DNA from: CAZTPJ01 sp964614515 | GTDB taxonomy: Bacteria > Planctomycetota > Phycisphaerae > Phycisphaerales > UBA1924 | Direction of reading: 5' to 3' | Length of the DNA stretch: 24,615 nucleotides | Assembly: GCA_964614515.1 (NCBI GenBank) | Contig: CAZTPJ010000054.1 | Coordinates: 1 to 24,615 of the forward strand | In this document: positions 1 through 7,522 of the stretch, in pieces | Numbering within the stretch: position 1 is the stretch's first letter | Layout: every line of letters begins with the position of its first letter | Position numbers and translations under genes: made by a program | Notes under the pieces: model-generated | Databases searched by the model: none | Seen by the model: only the letters and a program-made list of their open reading frames with translations | Told to the model about the DNA's origin: nothing

Positions 1-11
1 GGGCCGCGTGC

Positions 12-36
12 CCCGACAATCGCTTCGATTGTCGGG
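12..36. repeat. Perfect 11-bp hairpin beside palindromic element
   Basis: CCCGACAATCG and CGATTGTCGGG are perfect reverse complements separated by a 3-nt loop (CTT). There is no T-run on either side, so it is not a clear terminator. It is preceded by CGTGC, as is the 12-bp hairpin at 19456-19484, which also sits next to a copy of the palindromic element, so the two may be parts of the same repeat family. Confidence 0.6.
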
Positions 37-62
37 CGATGGGGAGATGAGCTAAGGATCGT

Positions 63-155
63 GGGTGGCATGGCCACGGCCCTGCGTGGCTATGCGAGCG
101 CATCAGGCGCGATGGGACTTCGGCATAGCCATCCAGAGCGATGGCCATGGCACCC
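63..155. repeat. 93-bp asymmetric palindromic element, copy 1
   Basis: The outer ends form GGGTGGCATGGCC and GGCCATGGCACCC, with inner arms meeting a central spacer. The left arm is of type A (core ACGGCCCTGCGTGG) and the right arm, read in reverse complement, is of type B (core ATCGCTCTGGATGG). The same two arms recur at 3300-3392 and 22154-22246, where they are in the opposite orientation (B left, A right). All three copies are exactly 93 bp. It lies just downstream of the PIN-like gene. It resembles REP or MITE-like intergenic palindromes; no open frame inside looks real. Confidence 0.85.
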
Positions 156-179
156 GGCTCCCTTACTGACACTAACCAG

Positions 180-1352
180 TTAGAGTCCAAACTCATCAAG
201 AATCTGGATACACTGTCGGTCGGTTGCTGCTACTCGGCACCCGTATGTCGTATCGAGTTTGAGGGACTCAATCGCATGGGCAAGCGATTTCTCTGTGAAG
301 AACGCGTCGCAGTAGGGAAGCGCGCATTGAGCGTGGAGACGGTCCTCTGTGTCGTTGGGCTCAAACTCATGGTCTCCGCGACGCCAAAAGGCGTGAAGAC
401 TGCACCCGATATGCACACTCGGAAATTCTCGTGACAATCGCCTCTTCACAAATGCCATTGCGAGCAAGGCACAGATCTGAGTGACTCCCGGCGAATCAAC
501 CGAGCGGTTGTTCCATTCAGCCCCGCCCACCTCAATCAGCGCGGCATGTACCTCGCTTCTCATGCATTGAATGTATCCTCTAATCTCGTTGTGGAATACG
601 CGATCGAATGACACTGCGTCCCGCTTGTGCATGCGGCAATCCATAGTCAGCTTCTTTGCGCACTCGAGACGGTCGTTCTTATCGACGGGATCAATCGAGG
701 GCAAGTTCTCAATGACGACCGAAAAGGGCAACCGGCGAAGGTCGTCGAAGTGCGCCTTCTGCATCGCCAGATTCTGCTCCCAAGACAAATGCGGGATAGT
801 GTCGTAATGCTCACCGACTACGAAACTGCTCCAAGTCCATACAAGTTGTATTAAATGGACCGGATCATTCCCAAGTAACGTGCCCAAGAGATGTGCTAGT
901 TCTATGTGCTGCAATCGCGGAAATGGTTGGAGCGTGACACCTCCACTCAGTATATCAACTACTTTCGACATGGCTGCTCGCTGACGCAAATCCTTCTGCT
1001 TCAAGACTTCGCTGAACACTGGGAATGAAACGGGACACACAACGCGCCCGCATCTTGCGCCCTCGGCTAGGCGTGCCCACAAGTCCGCGTGCATCGGATC
1101 CTTCGCCTGGCCCATCCTTGCGTCGCGGCAATGAATCCAACGATTTACGTCAAGATAAATGCGCCTTTTACTCTGCAGTGCCGCTCCCAGCTCAAGGCGC
1201 ATCTGATGAGAATATGATTCTATGGAGATATCTGGATGCATCGCATGGTATCCCAATGTACAATGCTGTGCCATGTACTTCAGCCAAGCATCGATGTCAT
1301 CCAGCGGCGTTGAACCATCTTGGCGCTCTTGCACCGCGCAACTCCCGGTCAT
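180..1352 (-). CDS. PIN-like domain nuclease, second gene of a methyltransferase-nuclease module
   Basis: A 390-residue protein whose acidic residues are spaced as in PIN-fold (NYN/PIN) nucleases: a first strand ending in YLDVNRW (Asp68), a helix with FSEVLKQ (Glu115), and a late block TEDRLHAQCALPYCDAFFT carrying Asp337 and Asp349. The middle 200 residues are an alpha-rich insert I do not recognise, so it is larger than usual stand-alone PIN toxins (about 130-150 residues). PIN enzymes are metal-dependent RNases or DNases. The ATG lies 6 nt after the TAG of the methyltransferase-nuclease gene and has no clear ribosome site, which suggests translational coupling. Family assignment is by motif inspection; substrate is unknown. 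The DNA is less GC-rich than its neighbours, consistent with a mobile defence module (inference). Confidence 0.7.
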   Translation of the reverse strand: MTGSCAVQERQDGSTPLDDIDAWLKYMAQHCTLGYHAMHPDISIESYSHQMRLELGAALQSKRRIYLDVNRWIHCRDARMGQAKDPMHADLWARLAEGARCGRVVCPVSFPVFSEVLKQKDLRQRAAMSKVVDILSGGVTLQPFPRLQHIELAHLLGTLLGNDPVHLIQLVWTWSSFVVGEHYDTIPHLSWEQNLAMQKAHFDDLRRLPFSVVIENLPSIDPVDKNDRLECAKKLTMDCRMHKRDAVSFDRVFHNEIRGYIQCMRSEVHAALIEVGGAEWNNRSVDSPGVTQICALLAMAFVKRRLSREFPSVHIGCSLHAFWRRGDHEFEPNDTEDRLHAQCALPYCDAFFTEKSLAHAIESLKLDTTYGCRVAATDRQCIQILDEFGL

Positions 1353-1358
1353 GCGTGT

Positions 1359-2948
1359 CTACATCTTTTGCGTATGCTCCTCATCCAGAATGTCCTGGAC
1401 GGTGAGCAACTTTATGATTCTACCTGTCCGCTTGTGGAACGCTGCGCACTCGCGTTCGGCATCGGCGGAGTAGCCAAAGGCGACGTAGAAGCCTCGCTGG
1501 CGGTCTTCGCGTTCCATGACGGCCTCAAAGGCGTCGATGTCGGGGCGGCCGACCTTGTCGGCCTGCTTGACCTGGATGGGGAACCAGTCGCCCGCGAACA
1601 TGCTGTTCTCATCGCTGGGTTTGGTGCCGACGGGGAAGATGCGGCCGTCGATGCCCATGTCGCCCACCTGCACCTTGTTGGGGATGCCGCCGAGGGCGAT
1701 CACGGCCCAGTTCTCAAACTCGAAGGGCGGGATGGCCTTGAGCTTGGCGACCGTCCAGGGCAGGTCGCGGACGATGAAGGATTGCGTGTCACGGGCGCGG
1801 TGCCCCGGCTCGCTCTCGCGCATCTGGCAGACATCTTTGAGCCGCTTGGCCATGACACGACAGGCCGTGGGCGAGATGTCAATCCCGATCCATTGACGCC
1901 CGAGATTCTGGGCGGCGACGAGCGCGGTGCCGCATCCGCAGAAGGCGTCAAGAACGATGTCGTTGGGGTTGCTGCTCAGATTAAGGACACGCTCCAGCAA
2001 TGCAAGAGGTTTTTGAGTCGGATAGCCAAGCCCTTCTCCTCCTGAACCGTGCAAAGGGAGAATGTCGTCCCAGATTGTGCCGATTGGCGTTCCCTTGCCT
2101 TCGTCTAAGTAACGCTTGTATTGCGGAACGCGCCCGGGCTTGGTTTGCACGATCCGACCTTCGCCGTGCAACTTCTTCATATTCTCTTCGCTGAATCGCC
2201 AATAGCGAGTGACGCCGAGAAACTCGTAGTGCGGGTTCCCCTTCGAGGGTGCCGCACCGCCCGGCGCGGTCAGGTCGCCAAGGCGATATCGCCGACCGGT
2301 GCCCTGTTCCACATGGCGGTAGAAGTTCTTGATGTACTCCTCGTCATACGGCTTGTATGCGTGGTGAAACGTGTACGAGTCACTGCCGGAGTAGAAGAAT
2401 ATCGAATCATGCACGCGCCCAAGATGCTTCGATCCTTGTTTGGCATCGTTGTGTGCTGATTGCCGCTTCCAGATGATCTCGTTGACGAAGTTGTTCTCCC
2501 CAAAGATCTGGTCGAGCATCACCTTGACATAGTGGCACGCGTGCCAGTCACAGTGGTAGTAGAACGAGCCGGTCTTCTTGAGAACGCGGGCGAGTTGGAC
2601 GCAGCGGGGGCGCATGTAGTCGATGTACGCCTGCGTGCTGGCGTGGCGGTCCTCGAAGGCCCGCTTCTCCTTTGTCTCACCCCAGAAGACTTCGTAGTTG
2701 CGGTTACTGTTGAACGGCGGATCGATGTAGATCAGGTCGATGCAGTTGTCGGGAAGTTCGGCGAGTTTCTCCAGGCAGTCGCCGCAGTAGATCACCCGCG
2801 TGTCGATCAGCGATGATGGCTTCCCGGCCGACGCCGTGGGCGTGGCGGGGGTCGTGGGGGATGTGGCGGTCCGCTTCGTGGGGGTTGCAGCACGCTTGCG
2901 TGTGGCAGTGCCCTTGGCGGTCTTGGGGCGGTTCGTGCGCTTGGCCAT
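1359..2948 (-). CDS. DNA methyltransferase fused to an Mrr-like restriction nuclease domain
   Basis: 529 residues from the ATG at 2948. An Ala/Thr/Lys/Arg-rich basic tail (1-45) precedes an N4-cytosine/N6-adenine methyltransferase of the beta order: DPPF catalytic motif at 76-79, GYPTQKP at 308-314 and the SAM-binding FCGCGT at 336-341. After a linker, residues 408-520 resemble the Mrr_cat PD-(D/E)xK fold: FENW near 410, Asp434 in DMGIDGR, and QVK at 459-461, with a GFYVAFGYS strand following. One chain thus seems to hold both modification and cleavage. The frame stays open upstream to 3314, but that part encodes only a 42-bp DNA repeat, so I reject it. It is followed by the PIN-like gene 6 nt downstream. 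Recognition sequence, and whether the nuclease cuts modified or unmodified DNA, cannot be read from the sequence. Confidence 0.88.
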   Translation of the reverse strand: MAKRTNRPKTAKGTATRKRAATPTKRTATSPTTPATPTASAGKPSSLIDTRVIYCGDCLEKLAELPDNCIDLIYIDPPFNSNRNYEVFWGETKEKRAFEDRHASTQAYIDYMRPRCVQLARVLKKTGSFYYHCDWHACHYVKVMLDQIFGENNFVNEIIWKRQSAHNDAKQGSKHLGRVHDSIFFYSGSDSYTFHHAYKPYDEEYIKNFYRHVEQGTGRRYRLGDLTAPGGAAPSKGNPHYEFLGVTRYWRFSEENMKKLHGEGRIVQTKPGRVPQYKRYLDEGKGTPIGTIWDDILPLHGSGGEGLGYPTQKPLALLERVLNLSSNPNDIVLDAFCGCGTALVAAQNLGRQWIGIDISPTACRVMAKRLKDVCQMRESEPGHRARDTQSFIVRDLPWTVAKLKAIPPFEFENWAVIALGGIPNKVQVGDMGIDGRIFPVGTKPSDENSMFAGDWFPIQVKQADKVGRPDIDAFEAVMEREDRQRGFYVAFGYSADAERECAAFHKRTGRIIKLLTVQDILDEEHTQKM

Positions 2949-3087
2949 TGGCCGCAAGTGTACCCCCCGAACGCACCCCGCACAAGGGGCGCGGGGGGTT
3001 GACGGCTCCTGCTCCATGTCCCCATGTCTCCTGTGACCCTCCCCCGGCGGGTGGGGTGGCTTGCGGGGGTCCGAGGCACGGCCGCAC

Positions 3088-3182
3088 GGGAGTTGTGCAA
3101 GGCTCTTAAGCTCCTGTGCAAGGCTGCGCGGGAGTTGTGCAAGGCTCTTAAGCTCCTGTGCAAGGCTGCGCAGGAGTTGTGT
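3088..3182. repeat. 42-bp tandem repeat built of two 21-bp halves
   Basis: Two adjacent copies (3088-3129 and 3130-3171) are identical, and a partial third follows (3172-3182, one substitution). Each unit contains GTGCAAGGCT twice, 21 bp apart, so the underlying period is 21 bp with alternating half-units. It sits in the upstream region of the methyltransferase-nuclease gene. The 21-bp period is also seen in the arrays at 4247-4323 and 20664-20861. Confidence 0.85.
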
Positions 3183-3299
3183 GGCCGTCGGGGATTGCCC
3201 CAAGGGCCGATGGGCGATGGCAGGATCGCGGCAAATCGACTCATGTTTGGCACAAATCGCCGCAGGATCGTGGTATGCCGGGGATTGACCTCGCGCAGG

Positions 3300-3392
3300 G
3301 GGTGGCATGGCCATCGCTCTGGATGGCTATGCCGTGGCCCAGACCTCGCCGGATGCCGGGCATAGCCACGCAGGGCCGTGGCCATGCCACCC
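3300..3392. repeat. 93-bp asymmetric palindromic element, copy 2
   Basis: It begins GGGTGGCATGGCC and ends GGCCATGCCACCC. The left arm is type B (core ATCGCTCTGGATGG); the right arm in reverse complement is type A (core ACGGCCCTGCGTGG). It has the same length as copies 1 and 3, and the same orientation as the copy at 22154-22246. Confidence 0.88.
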
Positions 3393-3602
3393 GCCGCCGC
3401 GCAGGGTGTGCGCGGGGTGGTGTTATCGCGCGCGCGGGGTTGCGCGCTCACGGTGATCGGGCCTGCGCGTCGATGCCCCCACGCCCGCGCGAGGTGTGCG
3501 GGACAGTCGGCGGCCTTCGATGCGGAGGCGGGACCGTCGGCGACAGACATGTTCCTCCGGCATGCCTTCGCGCTCCGGGCGCGGAGCGCACAGGAATCGA
3601 TC

Positions 3603-4259
3603 ATGGGGACCAATCTTCCCAACAACCGGCTCGAAATGATTCAGTGGTTTGAAACGAGGCTGCCCATCTGGACGGCCAACGCGGCGACCATCGGCCTGAC
3701 CGCCGATGAGGTCACCGCCCTGGGCACGCTGGTCACCGCCGCCCGCACGGCGTATGACGATGCCCAGTCAGCACGTTCAACATCCAAGGCGGCCACCGCC
3801 GGATATTACTCGGCCGTCTCATCCATGCGCGAGGTGGGCGCGGAGATGATCGCCAAGATCAAGGTCTTCGCCGAACAGAACAACGACCCCGAAGTCTACG
3901 AAACGGCCGAGGTCAGCGCTCCCGATCCGCGAAGCCCCGCCCCTCCGCCGAACCAGCCCACCGATGTGCGCTGGAGTTTGACCACCACGGGCATGGCGAG
4001 TTTGACGTGGAAGGCCTCGGGCAACTTCTCGACCTATTACGAAATCTTCCGCAAACTCGAGGGGCAGACTTCGTTCACGCTCATCGGCACCACCGGCGAG
4101 AAGTCGTTCGTCGATGGCGCGATTCCCACCGGCACGCCCAGCGCGGTGTATTACATTCGCCCGCGACGCGATGCCAACATCGGACCCACCTCGACCCAGA
4201 TCACCGCCTCGTTCAACCCCAGCAGCGATGAAAGCGGCGGCCTGGCCCTCGCGGCGTAA
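3603..4259 (+). CDS. Hypothetical protein with C-terminal fibronectin type III-like domain
   Basis: 218 residues from the ATG at 3603, preceded by AGGA seven bases upstream. Residues 5-105 are alpha-helical and Ala-rich (LPIWTANAATIGLTADEV, followed by a long helix), then a Pro-rich hinge (106-120, DPRSPAPPPNQPTDVRW) leads to a beta-rich domain at 121-210 with the strand pattern of fibronectin type III (TDVRW, MASLTWKAS, YYEIFRKL, SAVYYIRPRRD). No signal peptide is visible. Proteins of this helical-plus-FN3 layout occur in planctomycetes and related phyla and have no assigned function that I know of. It is a single-gene unit closed by the terminator at 4343-4372. The frame is open farther upstream, but only the part from 3603 has the family's features. 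Confidence 0.82.
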   Translation: MGTNLPNNRLEMIQWFETRLPIWTANAATIGLTADEVTALGTLVTAARTAYDDAQSARSTSKAATAGYYSAVSSMREVGAEMIAKIKVFAEQNNDPEVYETAEVSAPDPRSPAPPPNQPTDVRWSLTTTGMASLTWKASGNFSTYYEIFRKLEGQTSFTLIGTTGEKSFVDGAIPTGTPSAVYYIRPRRDANIGPTSTQITASFNPSSDESGGLALAA

Positions 4260-4323
4260 CCGTCCGTCCCGCCGGGGTGACCGTCGCGCCCGCCGGGGTG
4301 ACTCGCCCCGCGCGCGGTGACCA
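4247..4323. repeat. 21-bp period direct repeat at the end of the FN3-like gene
   Basis: CCCGCCGGGGTGAC occurs at 4268-4281 and again at 4289-4302, exactly 21 bp apart. Weaker copies in the same register appear at 4310 (GCGCGCGGTGAC) and, overlapping the stop codon, at 4247. It lies directly upstream of the terminator hairpin at 4343. Confidence 0.65.
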
Positions 4324-4342
4324 TCCAACGCGAGGAGTCGTA

Positions 4343-4372
4343 CAGGCCCATCGAACACGATGGGCCTGTTTT
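4343..4372 (+). terminator. Intrinsic terminator after the FN3-like gene
   Basis: A perfect 11-bp stem (CAGGCCCATCG and CGATGGGCCTG) with an AACA loop is followed at once by TTTT. It lies 84 bp after the stop codon of the FN3-like gene and before the next plus-strand gene, so the two are probably separate transcription units. Confidence 0.85.
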
Positions 4373-4440
4373 GCGTGTGAGCGGTGGTCGCGGGTTGCGG
4401 GCCGTGCAGGGGTTGGCGGAATGTCGGGTCTCTCGCCGCG

Positions 4441-5235
4441 GTGTCCGCGCGCATACAAAACTCGGTGGGTCTTTCGCTGGCCATCTCGTTCGCCGGGTTG
4501 GATGGGGCCGCGCTGCACGCCGCGCGAGAGGTGCGGGCGCGCATCGCCTGGGCCGCGGAGCAGGGGTTTCGGGCCGTGCAACTCGATGCCACGGCCGTCA
4601 AGCCCCGCGAACTCGACCGCTCCGCCCGGCGCGATCTCGCGGCGACCCTGCGACGCCATGAACTCTCGCTGGCGGGGCTGGACCTGTGGATTCCGGCGAA
4701 CCACTTCACACGGCCGGAGATGATCGATCGCGCTGCGGCCGCGCTGCTTGACGCGATTGACCTGGCGGCGGACCTTGCGGAACTCACCCCGGACGCTCGC
4801 CGCGTTGTGAGCCTCGAGTTGCCCCGCGAGCGGGATCAGACGGCCATGGCGTTCATCCAGACTCGGGCCGATGCGCGTTCGGTGCGGCTGGCGGATCACG
4901 CCTGGCCGCCAGCCTCGACCGCCGATGGTCCCGACAGCGCGGCTGGGTCGTACTCCGGCCCGACGATGCTGGGCCTTGATCCGGCCGCGATCATGCTCGC
5001 GGGCGATGACCCCGCGACGATCGCAAGCCGGGAGTCGCGGCACATCGCCTCAGCGCGACTCAGCGATCTGTCATCCATCGGGCGCGAGCTGCCGGGCGAG
5101 GGGCGGCTCGACATGTTCGCGTATCGCATCGCGCTCGAGACCAGCGGGCATCGCGGGCCGGTGGTGCTGGACCTTCGCGGGGTGCGCGGCGGGGCGGATC
5201 GCGCGGGCGATGTCCGGCGGAGGTGGGGGGCGTGA
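4441..5235 (+). CDS. Sugar phosphate isomerase/epimerase-like TIM-barrel protein
   Basis: 264 residues if started at the GTG at 4441; another in-frame GTG at 4384 adds 19 residues, and neither has a strong ribosome site. Residues 10-100 follow the xylose isomerase-like / AP endonuclease family 2 barrel pattern: a first strand LSLAISFAGLDG, a helix, GFRAVQLDATAV, then a helix and LSLAGLDLWIPANHF. Later blocks (RRVVSLELP, PVVLDLRG) look like barrel strands. The family acts on sugars or binds metal at the barrel mouth, but the usual Glu/His metal ligands are not clear here, so activity is uncertain. Its TGA shares one base with the next ATG (TGATG at 5233-5237), so the downstream lipoprotein is probably translationally coupled. 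Confidence 0.72.
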   Translation: MSARIQNSVGLSLAISFAGLDGAALHAAREVRARIAWAAEQGFRAVQLDATAVKPRELDRSARRDLAATLRRHELSLAGLDLWIPANHFTRPEMIDRAAAALLDAIDLAADLAELTPDARRVVSLELPRERDQTAMAFIQTRADARSVRLADHAWPPASTADGPDSAAGSYSGPTMLGLDPAAIMLAGDDPATIASRESRHIASARLSDLSSIGRELPGEGRLDMFAYRIALETSGHRGPVVLDLRGVRGGADRAGDVRRRWGA

Positions 5236-6590
5236 TGCGCTGCGCTGTGACCGGAGCGCGGCGGGCCCGTTGCGCGTGGGCCGGGGTGGTGATGGGCGTG
5301 TGCGGCATCGTCGCGGGGTGCGAACGAGGCGCGATTCACCATGAGGCCCGGCTCGATTCGCTGCATCGCGCCGGCGACTATGACGCCGCCGCCGCGATTC
5401 TCTTCGCCGAACAAACCGAGCGCGACTATGGCGGCAAGGACTGGCTGCTGCTGCGTCTGGAGCGTGCGGCCGTGGCGCTGGCGATCGGTGATGCGCTGCG
5501 GGCCATCGACGCGTTGGAAGAGGCCGAGTCCATCTCCGCGTTCAACTATCGTGACACGCCCGGGGAGATGTTCACGAAGTGGACGCTCAACGATCGCGAC
5601 GCCCCGTACCGCGCGCAGCCGTATGAAGACATCTATGTGAGCGTGCTGGCGACGCTGGCGTATCTCGCGTCGGGACAGGTTGAGGGTCGCGCGACCGTGG
5701 CCGCACGCCGGACGCTCGACAAGACGCAGTATTTGCGTGAAGCGCATCGTCGGTATCTGTCGCAGATCATCGACCGCGACACGGGGCAGTTCATTCGCTC
5801 GTCGCTGGCGTCGCGGCCGAGTGGCGCGGGCGATGGCGCGTATGTCGATTCCCCCCTTGGCGCGTTTCTCAGCACGATTCTCTACATGCACGCGGGCGAT
5901 CGTGAGAATCAGCGCGTGGCGGGGGCGTATCTTCTCGACGCCATCGAAACGCAGCGGGGCCTCATCGGGCGCGTCGATGTCGATCACTTCCGCGACCTGC
6001 CGGTACGCGAGCGGCCGAGTCGGCCGGTGTTGATCGTCGCCTTCAGCGGGCGCGGGCCATCGAAGCGCGCAGCGCAGGTTCCCGTGCAGGGGGGGGCCGC
6101 GTCGTTTTCGATTCCATTTCCGCAGCTCGTCACGACGCCTTCGGCCGTGCTTGAGGCGCACGTCGAGATCGAGGGGCATGGCAAGGTGGCGCTGGATCTT
6201 GTCGAAGACATGTCGCTCGTGGCGGCGGAGAACTATCGCCGCGCGGAGCCGCTTATCTATGCGCGAACCTTGGCGCGAATCGGGCTAAAGGCGGGGCTTG
6301 TCGCGGGCGCGGCCTATGGCGTGCGGCAATCAACGGATTCGCGCGACTGGCGCGATGTGACCATCCTCGCCGGCGCGCTGCTCATCTGGGCCACCGAGCG
6401 CGCGGACCTGCGATCGTGGGTCTTCCTCCCCGGCCAGGCGCGCGTCGCGCTCCTCGATCTGCCCCCGGGGGAGCATCGCGTGCGCGTCGTGTACCACGGC
6501 CGCACGTCGCCGATCCACACCTCACCCTGGCGAACGGTCAACCCCGCGCCCGGCGAACTGACCACGATCCTCACGCACACGCCGCGCTGA
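5235..6590 (+). CDS. Lipoprotein resembling COG3014, partner of LpoB-like protein
   Basis: 451 residues from the ATG at 5235, which overlaps the stop of the TIM-barrel gene. The N-terminus has Arg residues, a hydrophobic stretch and a lipobox VAGC (Cys29), so it should be lipid-anchored. Residues 35-110 look like helical, TPR-type repeats (DSLHRAGDYDAAAAILF, LERAAVALAIGDALRAIDAL). The central and C-terminal parts contain SRPVLIVAFSGRGPSKRA and a closing beta-rich domain ending GEHRVRVVYHG. Length, layout and position immediately before an LpoB-like gene match the COG3014 family, which is commonly encoded beside LpoB in other bacteria. Function is not established; a role in envelope or peptidoglycan synthase control is inferred from the neighbour. 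Confidence 0.78.
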   Translation: MRCAVTGARRARCAWAGVVMGVCGIVAGCERGAIHHEARLDSLHRAGDYDAAAAILFAEQTERDYGGKDWLLLRLERAAVALAIGDALRAIDALEEAESISAFNYRDTPGEMFTKWTLNDRDAPYRAQPYEDIYVSVLATLAYLASGQVEGRATVAARRTLDKTQYLREAHRRYLSQIIDRDTGQFIRSSLASRPSGAGDGAYVDSPLGAFLSTILYMHAGDRENQRVAGAYLLDAIETQRGLIGRVDVDHFRDLPVRERPSRPVLIVAFSGRGPSKRAAQVPVQGGAASFSIPFPQLVTTPSAVLEAHVEIEGHGKVALDLVEDMSLVAAENYRRAEPLIYARTLARIGLKAGLVAGAAYGVRQSTDSRDWRDVTILAGALLIWATERADLRSWVFLPGQARVALLDLPPGEHRVRVVYHGRTSPIHTSPWRTVNPAPGELTTILTHTPR

Positions 6591-6624
6591 ATACCATTGC
6601 CTCACGCCTCTGAGGAATCACACC

Positions 6625-7200
6625 ATGCTTCAACACCCGTTCATCGCACATCGCACGCACACGGCCCTGGCCATGCTCGCCGCGATCACGGCCGTGCTTG
6701 CCGCGTGCCAGTCGCATCCGCCGGCATCGCCGACGACCCGGCCGGAGTTTTCCGACGTGCGCCGGGTGGCGCAGGCGATGGTGGCTGACGGGTTGAGTCG
6801 CCCGTGGCTTGATGAGTTCGGGAGGCGTGAACCCCGCCGCAAGCCCATCGTCGTGGTTGCACCGATTCGCAACAAGTCGGACATGATTCTCGATGATGAG
6901 GTGCTGACCGAAACGGTGCTGCGCGAGTTTCTCAACAGCGGGCGCGTGGATGTGCTCAACGCGGATGATGACATCATCCATCGGCTCCGTCAAAGCAAGG
7001 CCGACACCGAGTTCACCGATCCTGCGTTCATCAAGGCCCTCAAGACCGAGGCCAACGCAGACTTCATCCTCACAGGCTCGCTGGTCTCGATGCGCGATGG
7101 CCCGCGTGCGGCCGCGTATCAGTTCTCGATGACGCTCGTGGACACGCTGACCAACCAGCGCGTGTGGATCGGGCTAGAGGATGTGATCAAAGGGCGCTGA
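6625..7200 (+). CDS. LpoB-like penicillin-binding protein activator lipoprotein
   Basis: 191 residues; ATG at 6625 is preceded by GAGGAA with 7 nt spacing. A signal peptide ends in the lipobox LAAC (Cys28), followed by a Pro/Ser/Thr-rich linker (to about 45). Residues 70-191 match the LpoB (YcfM, COG3417) globular domain: VVVAPIRNKSDMILDD, EFLNSGRVDVLNADDD, ANADFILTGSLVSM and FSMTLVDTLTNQRVWIG. In enterobacteria LpoB sits in the outer membrane and activates the class A penicillin-binding protein PBP1b; many planctomycetes have reduced or absent peptidoglycan, so the partner here may differ. It follows the COG3014-like gene by 34 bp, probably in one operon. Homology is clear; the exact role is inferred. 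Confidence 0.85.
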   Translation: MLQHPFIAHRTHTALAMLAAITAVLAACQSHPPASPTTRPEFSDVRRVAQAMVADGLSRPWLDEFGRREPRRKPIVVVAPIRNKSDMILDDEVLTETVLREFLNSGRVDVLNADDDIIHRLRQSKADTEFTDPAFIKALKTEANADFILTGSLVSMRDGPRAAAYQFSMTLVDTLTNQRVWIGLEDVIKGR

Positions 7201-7522
7201 CCAGCATGTCGCCTTACATGAAGCCCGACCGTGAGGGAGGGCTTGGCGGCGGGAGCAGTTGTCCGGTGTTCAGTGCGTTTCGATCGTCAAGTCCGATGGC
7301 GATTCGTGACGCGGTGGACGGTTGGTACTGGATCAATCTCCTCCGCATCCAAGCCCTTCCGTACGGTCGGGCTTCTTGTTGCGGGGCCGTGAGTGACCTG
7401 CGTCGTCGCCGACGGCCGCTTCCACCTGCATGCACTCCGATAATCTCCGCGCACACCACGCGCCACGCGCCGTTTTGCGGGCCACATCAAGCCATCCTTG
7501 CGCTTTCGTCGATAAAGAGTGC
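7201..7522. other. Intergenic region dominated by an inverted-repeat element
   Basis: Between the LpoB-like gene and the 95-aa small protein, about half of this stretch is the 156-bp inverted-repeat element at 7220-7375. Nothing coding is convincing. No clear terminator follows the LpoB gene unless the palindromic arms act as one. Confidence 0.5.
7220..7375. repeat. 156-bp inverted-repeat (MITE-like) element with palindromic arms
   Basis: The 27-bp ends at 7220-7246 and 7349-7375 are reverse complements with three mismatches. Each end is itself a near-palindrome running from AAGCCC to GGGCTT, e.g. AAGCCCTTCCGTACGGTC. The same motif recurs inside fumC (22623-22645). One reading frame of the right arm and of the fumC copy both give ALPYGRASC, showing how close the sequences are. 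No transposase is nearby, so it would be non-autonomous. Confidence 0.75.

Larger units (their letters stand above)
2949..3602. other. Intergenic region with repeats between divergent genes
   Basis: This 654-bp stretch separates the minus-strand methyltransferase-nuclease gene from the plus-strand FN3-like gene. It holds a 42-bp tandem repeat (3088-3182) and a 93-bp palindromic element (3300-3392). The rest is very GC-rich. Long open frames cross it on several strands, but they translate the repeats or low-complexity Arg/Ala/Pro sequence and none looks like a gene. I see no confident promoter. Confidence 0.6.

Noticed and set aside
1320..2045. A 241-codon plus-strand open frame opposite the methyltransferase-nuclease gene.
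   Set aside because: It is the antisense of a gene with clear motifs; long antisense frames are normal in high-GC DNA, and its translation shows no fold or start signal.
2949..3314. A 122-residue N-terminal extension of the methyltransferase-nuclease.
   Set aside because: It translates the 42-bp tandem repeat and GC-rich intergenic DNA; the basic tail starting at 2948 is a more natural N-terminus.
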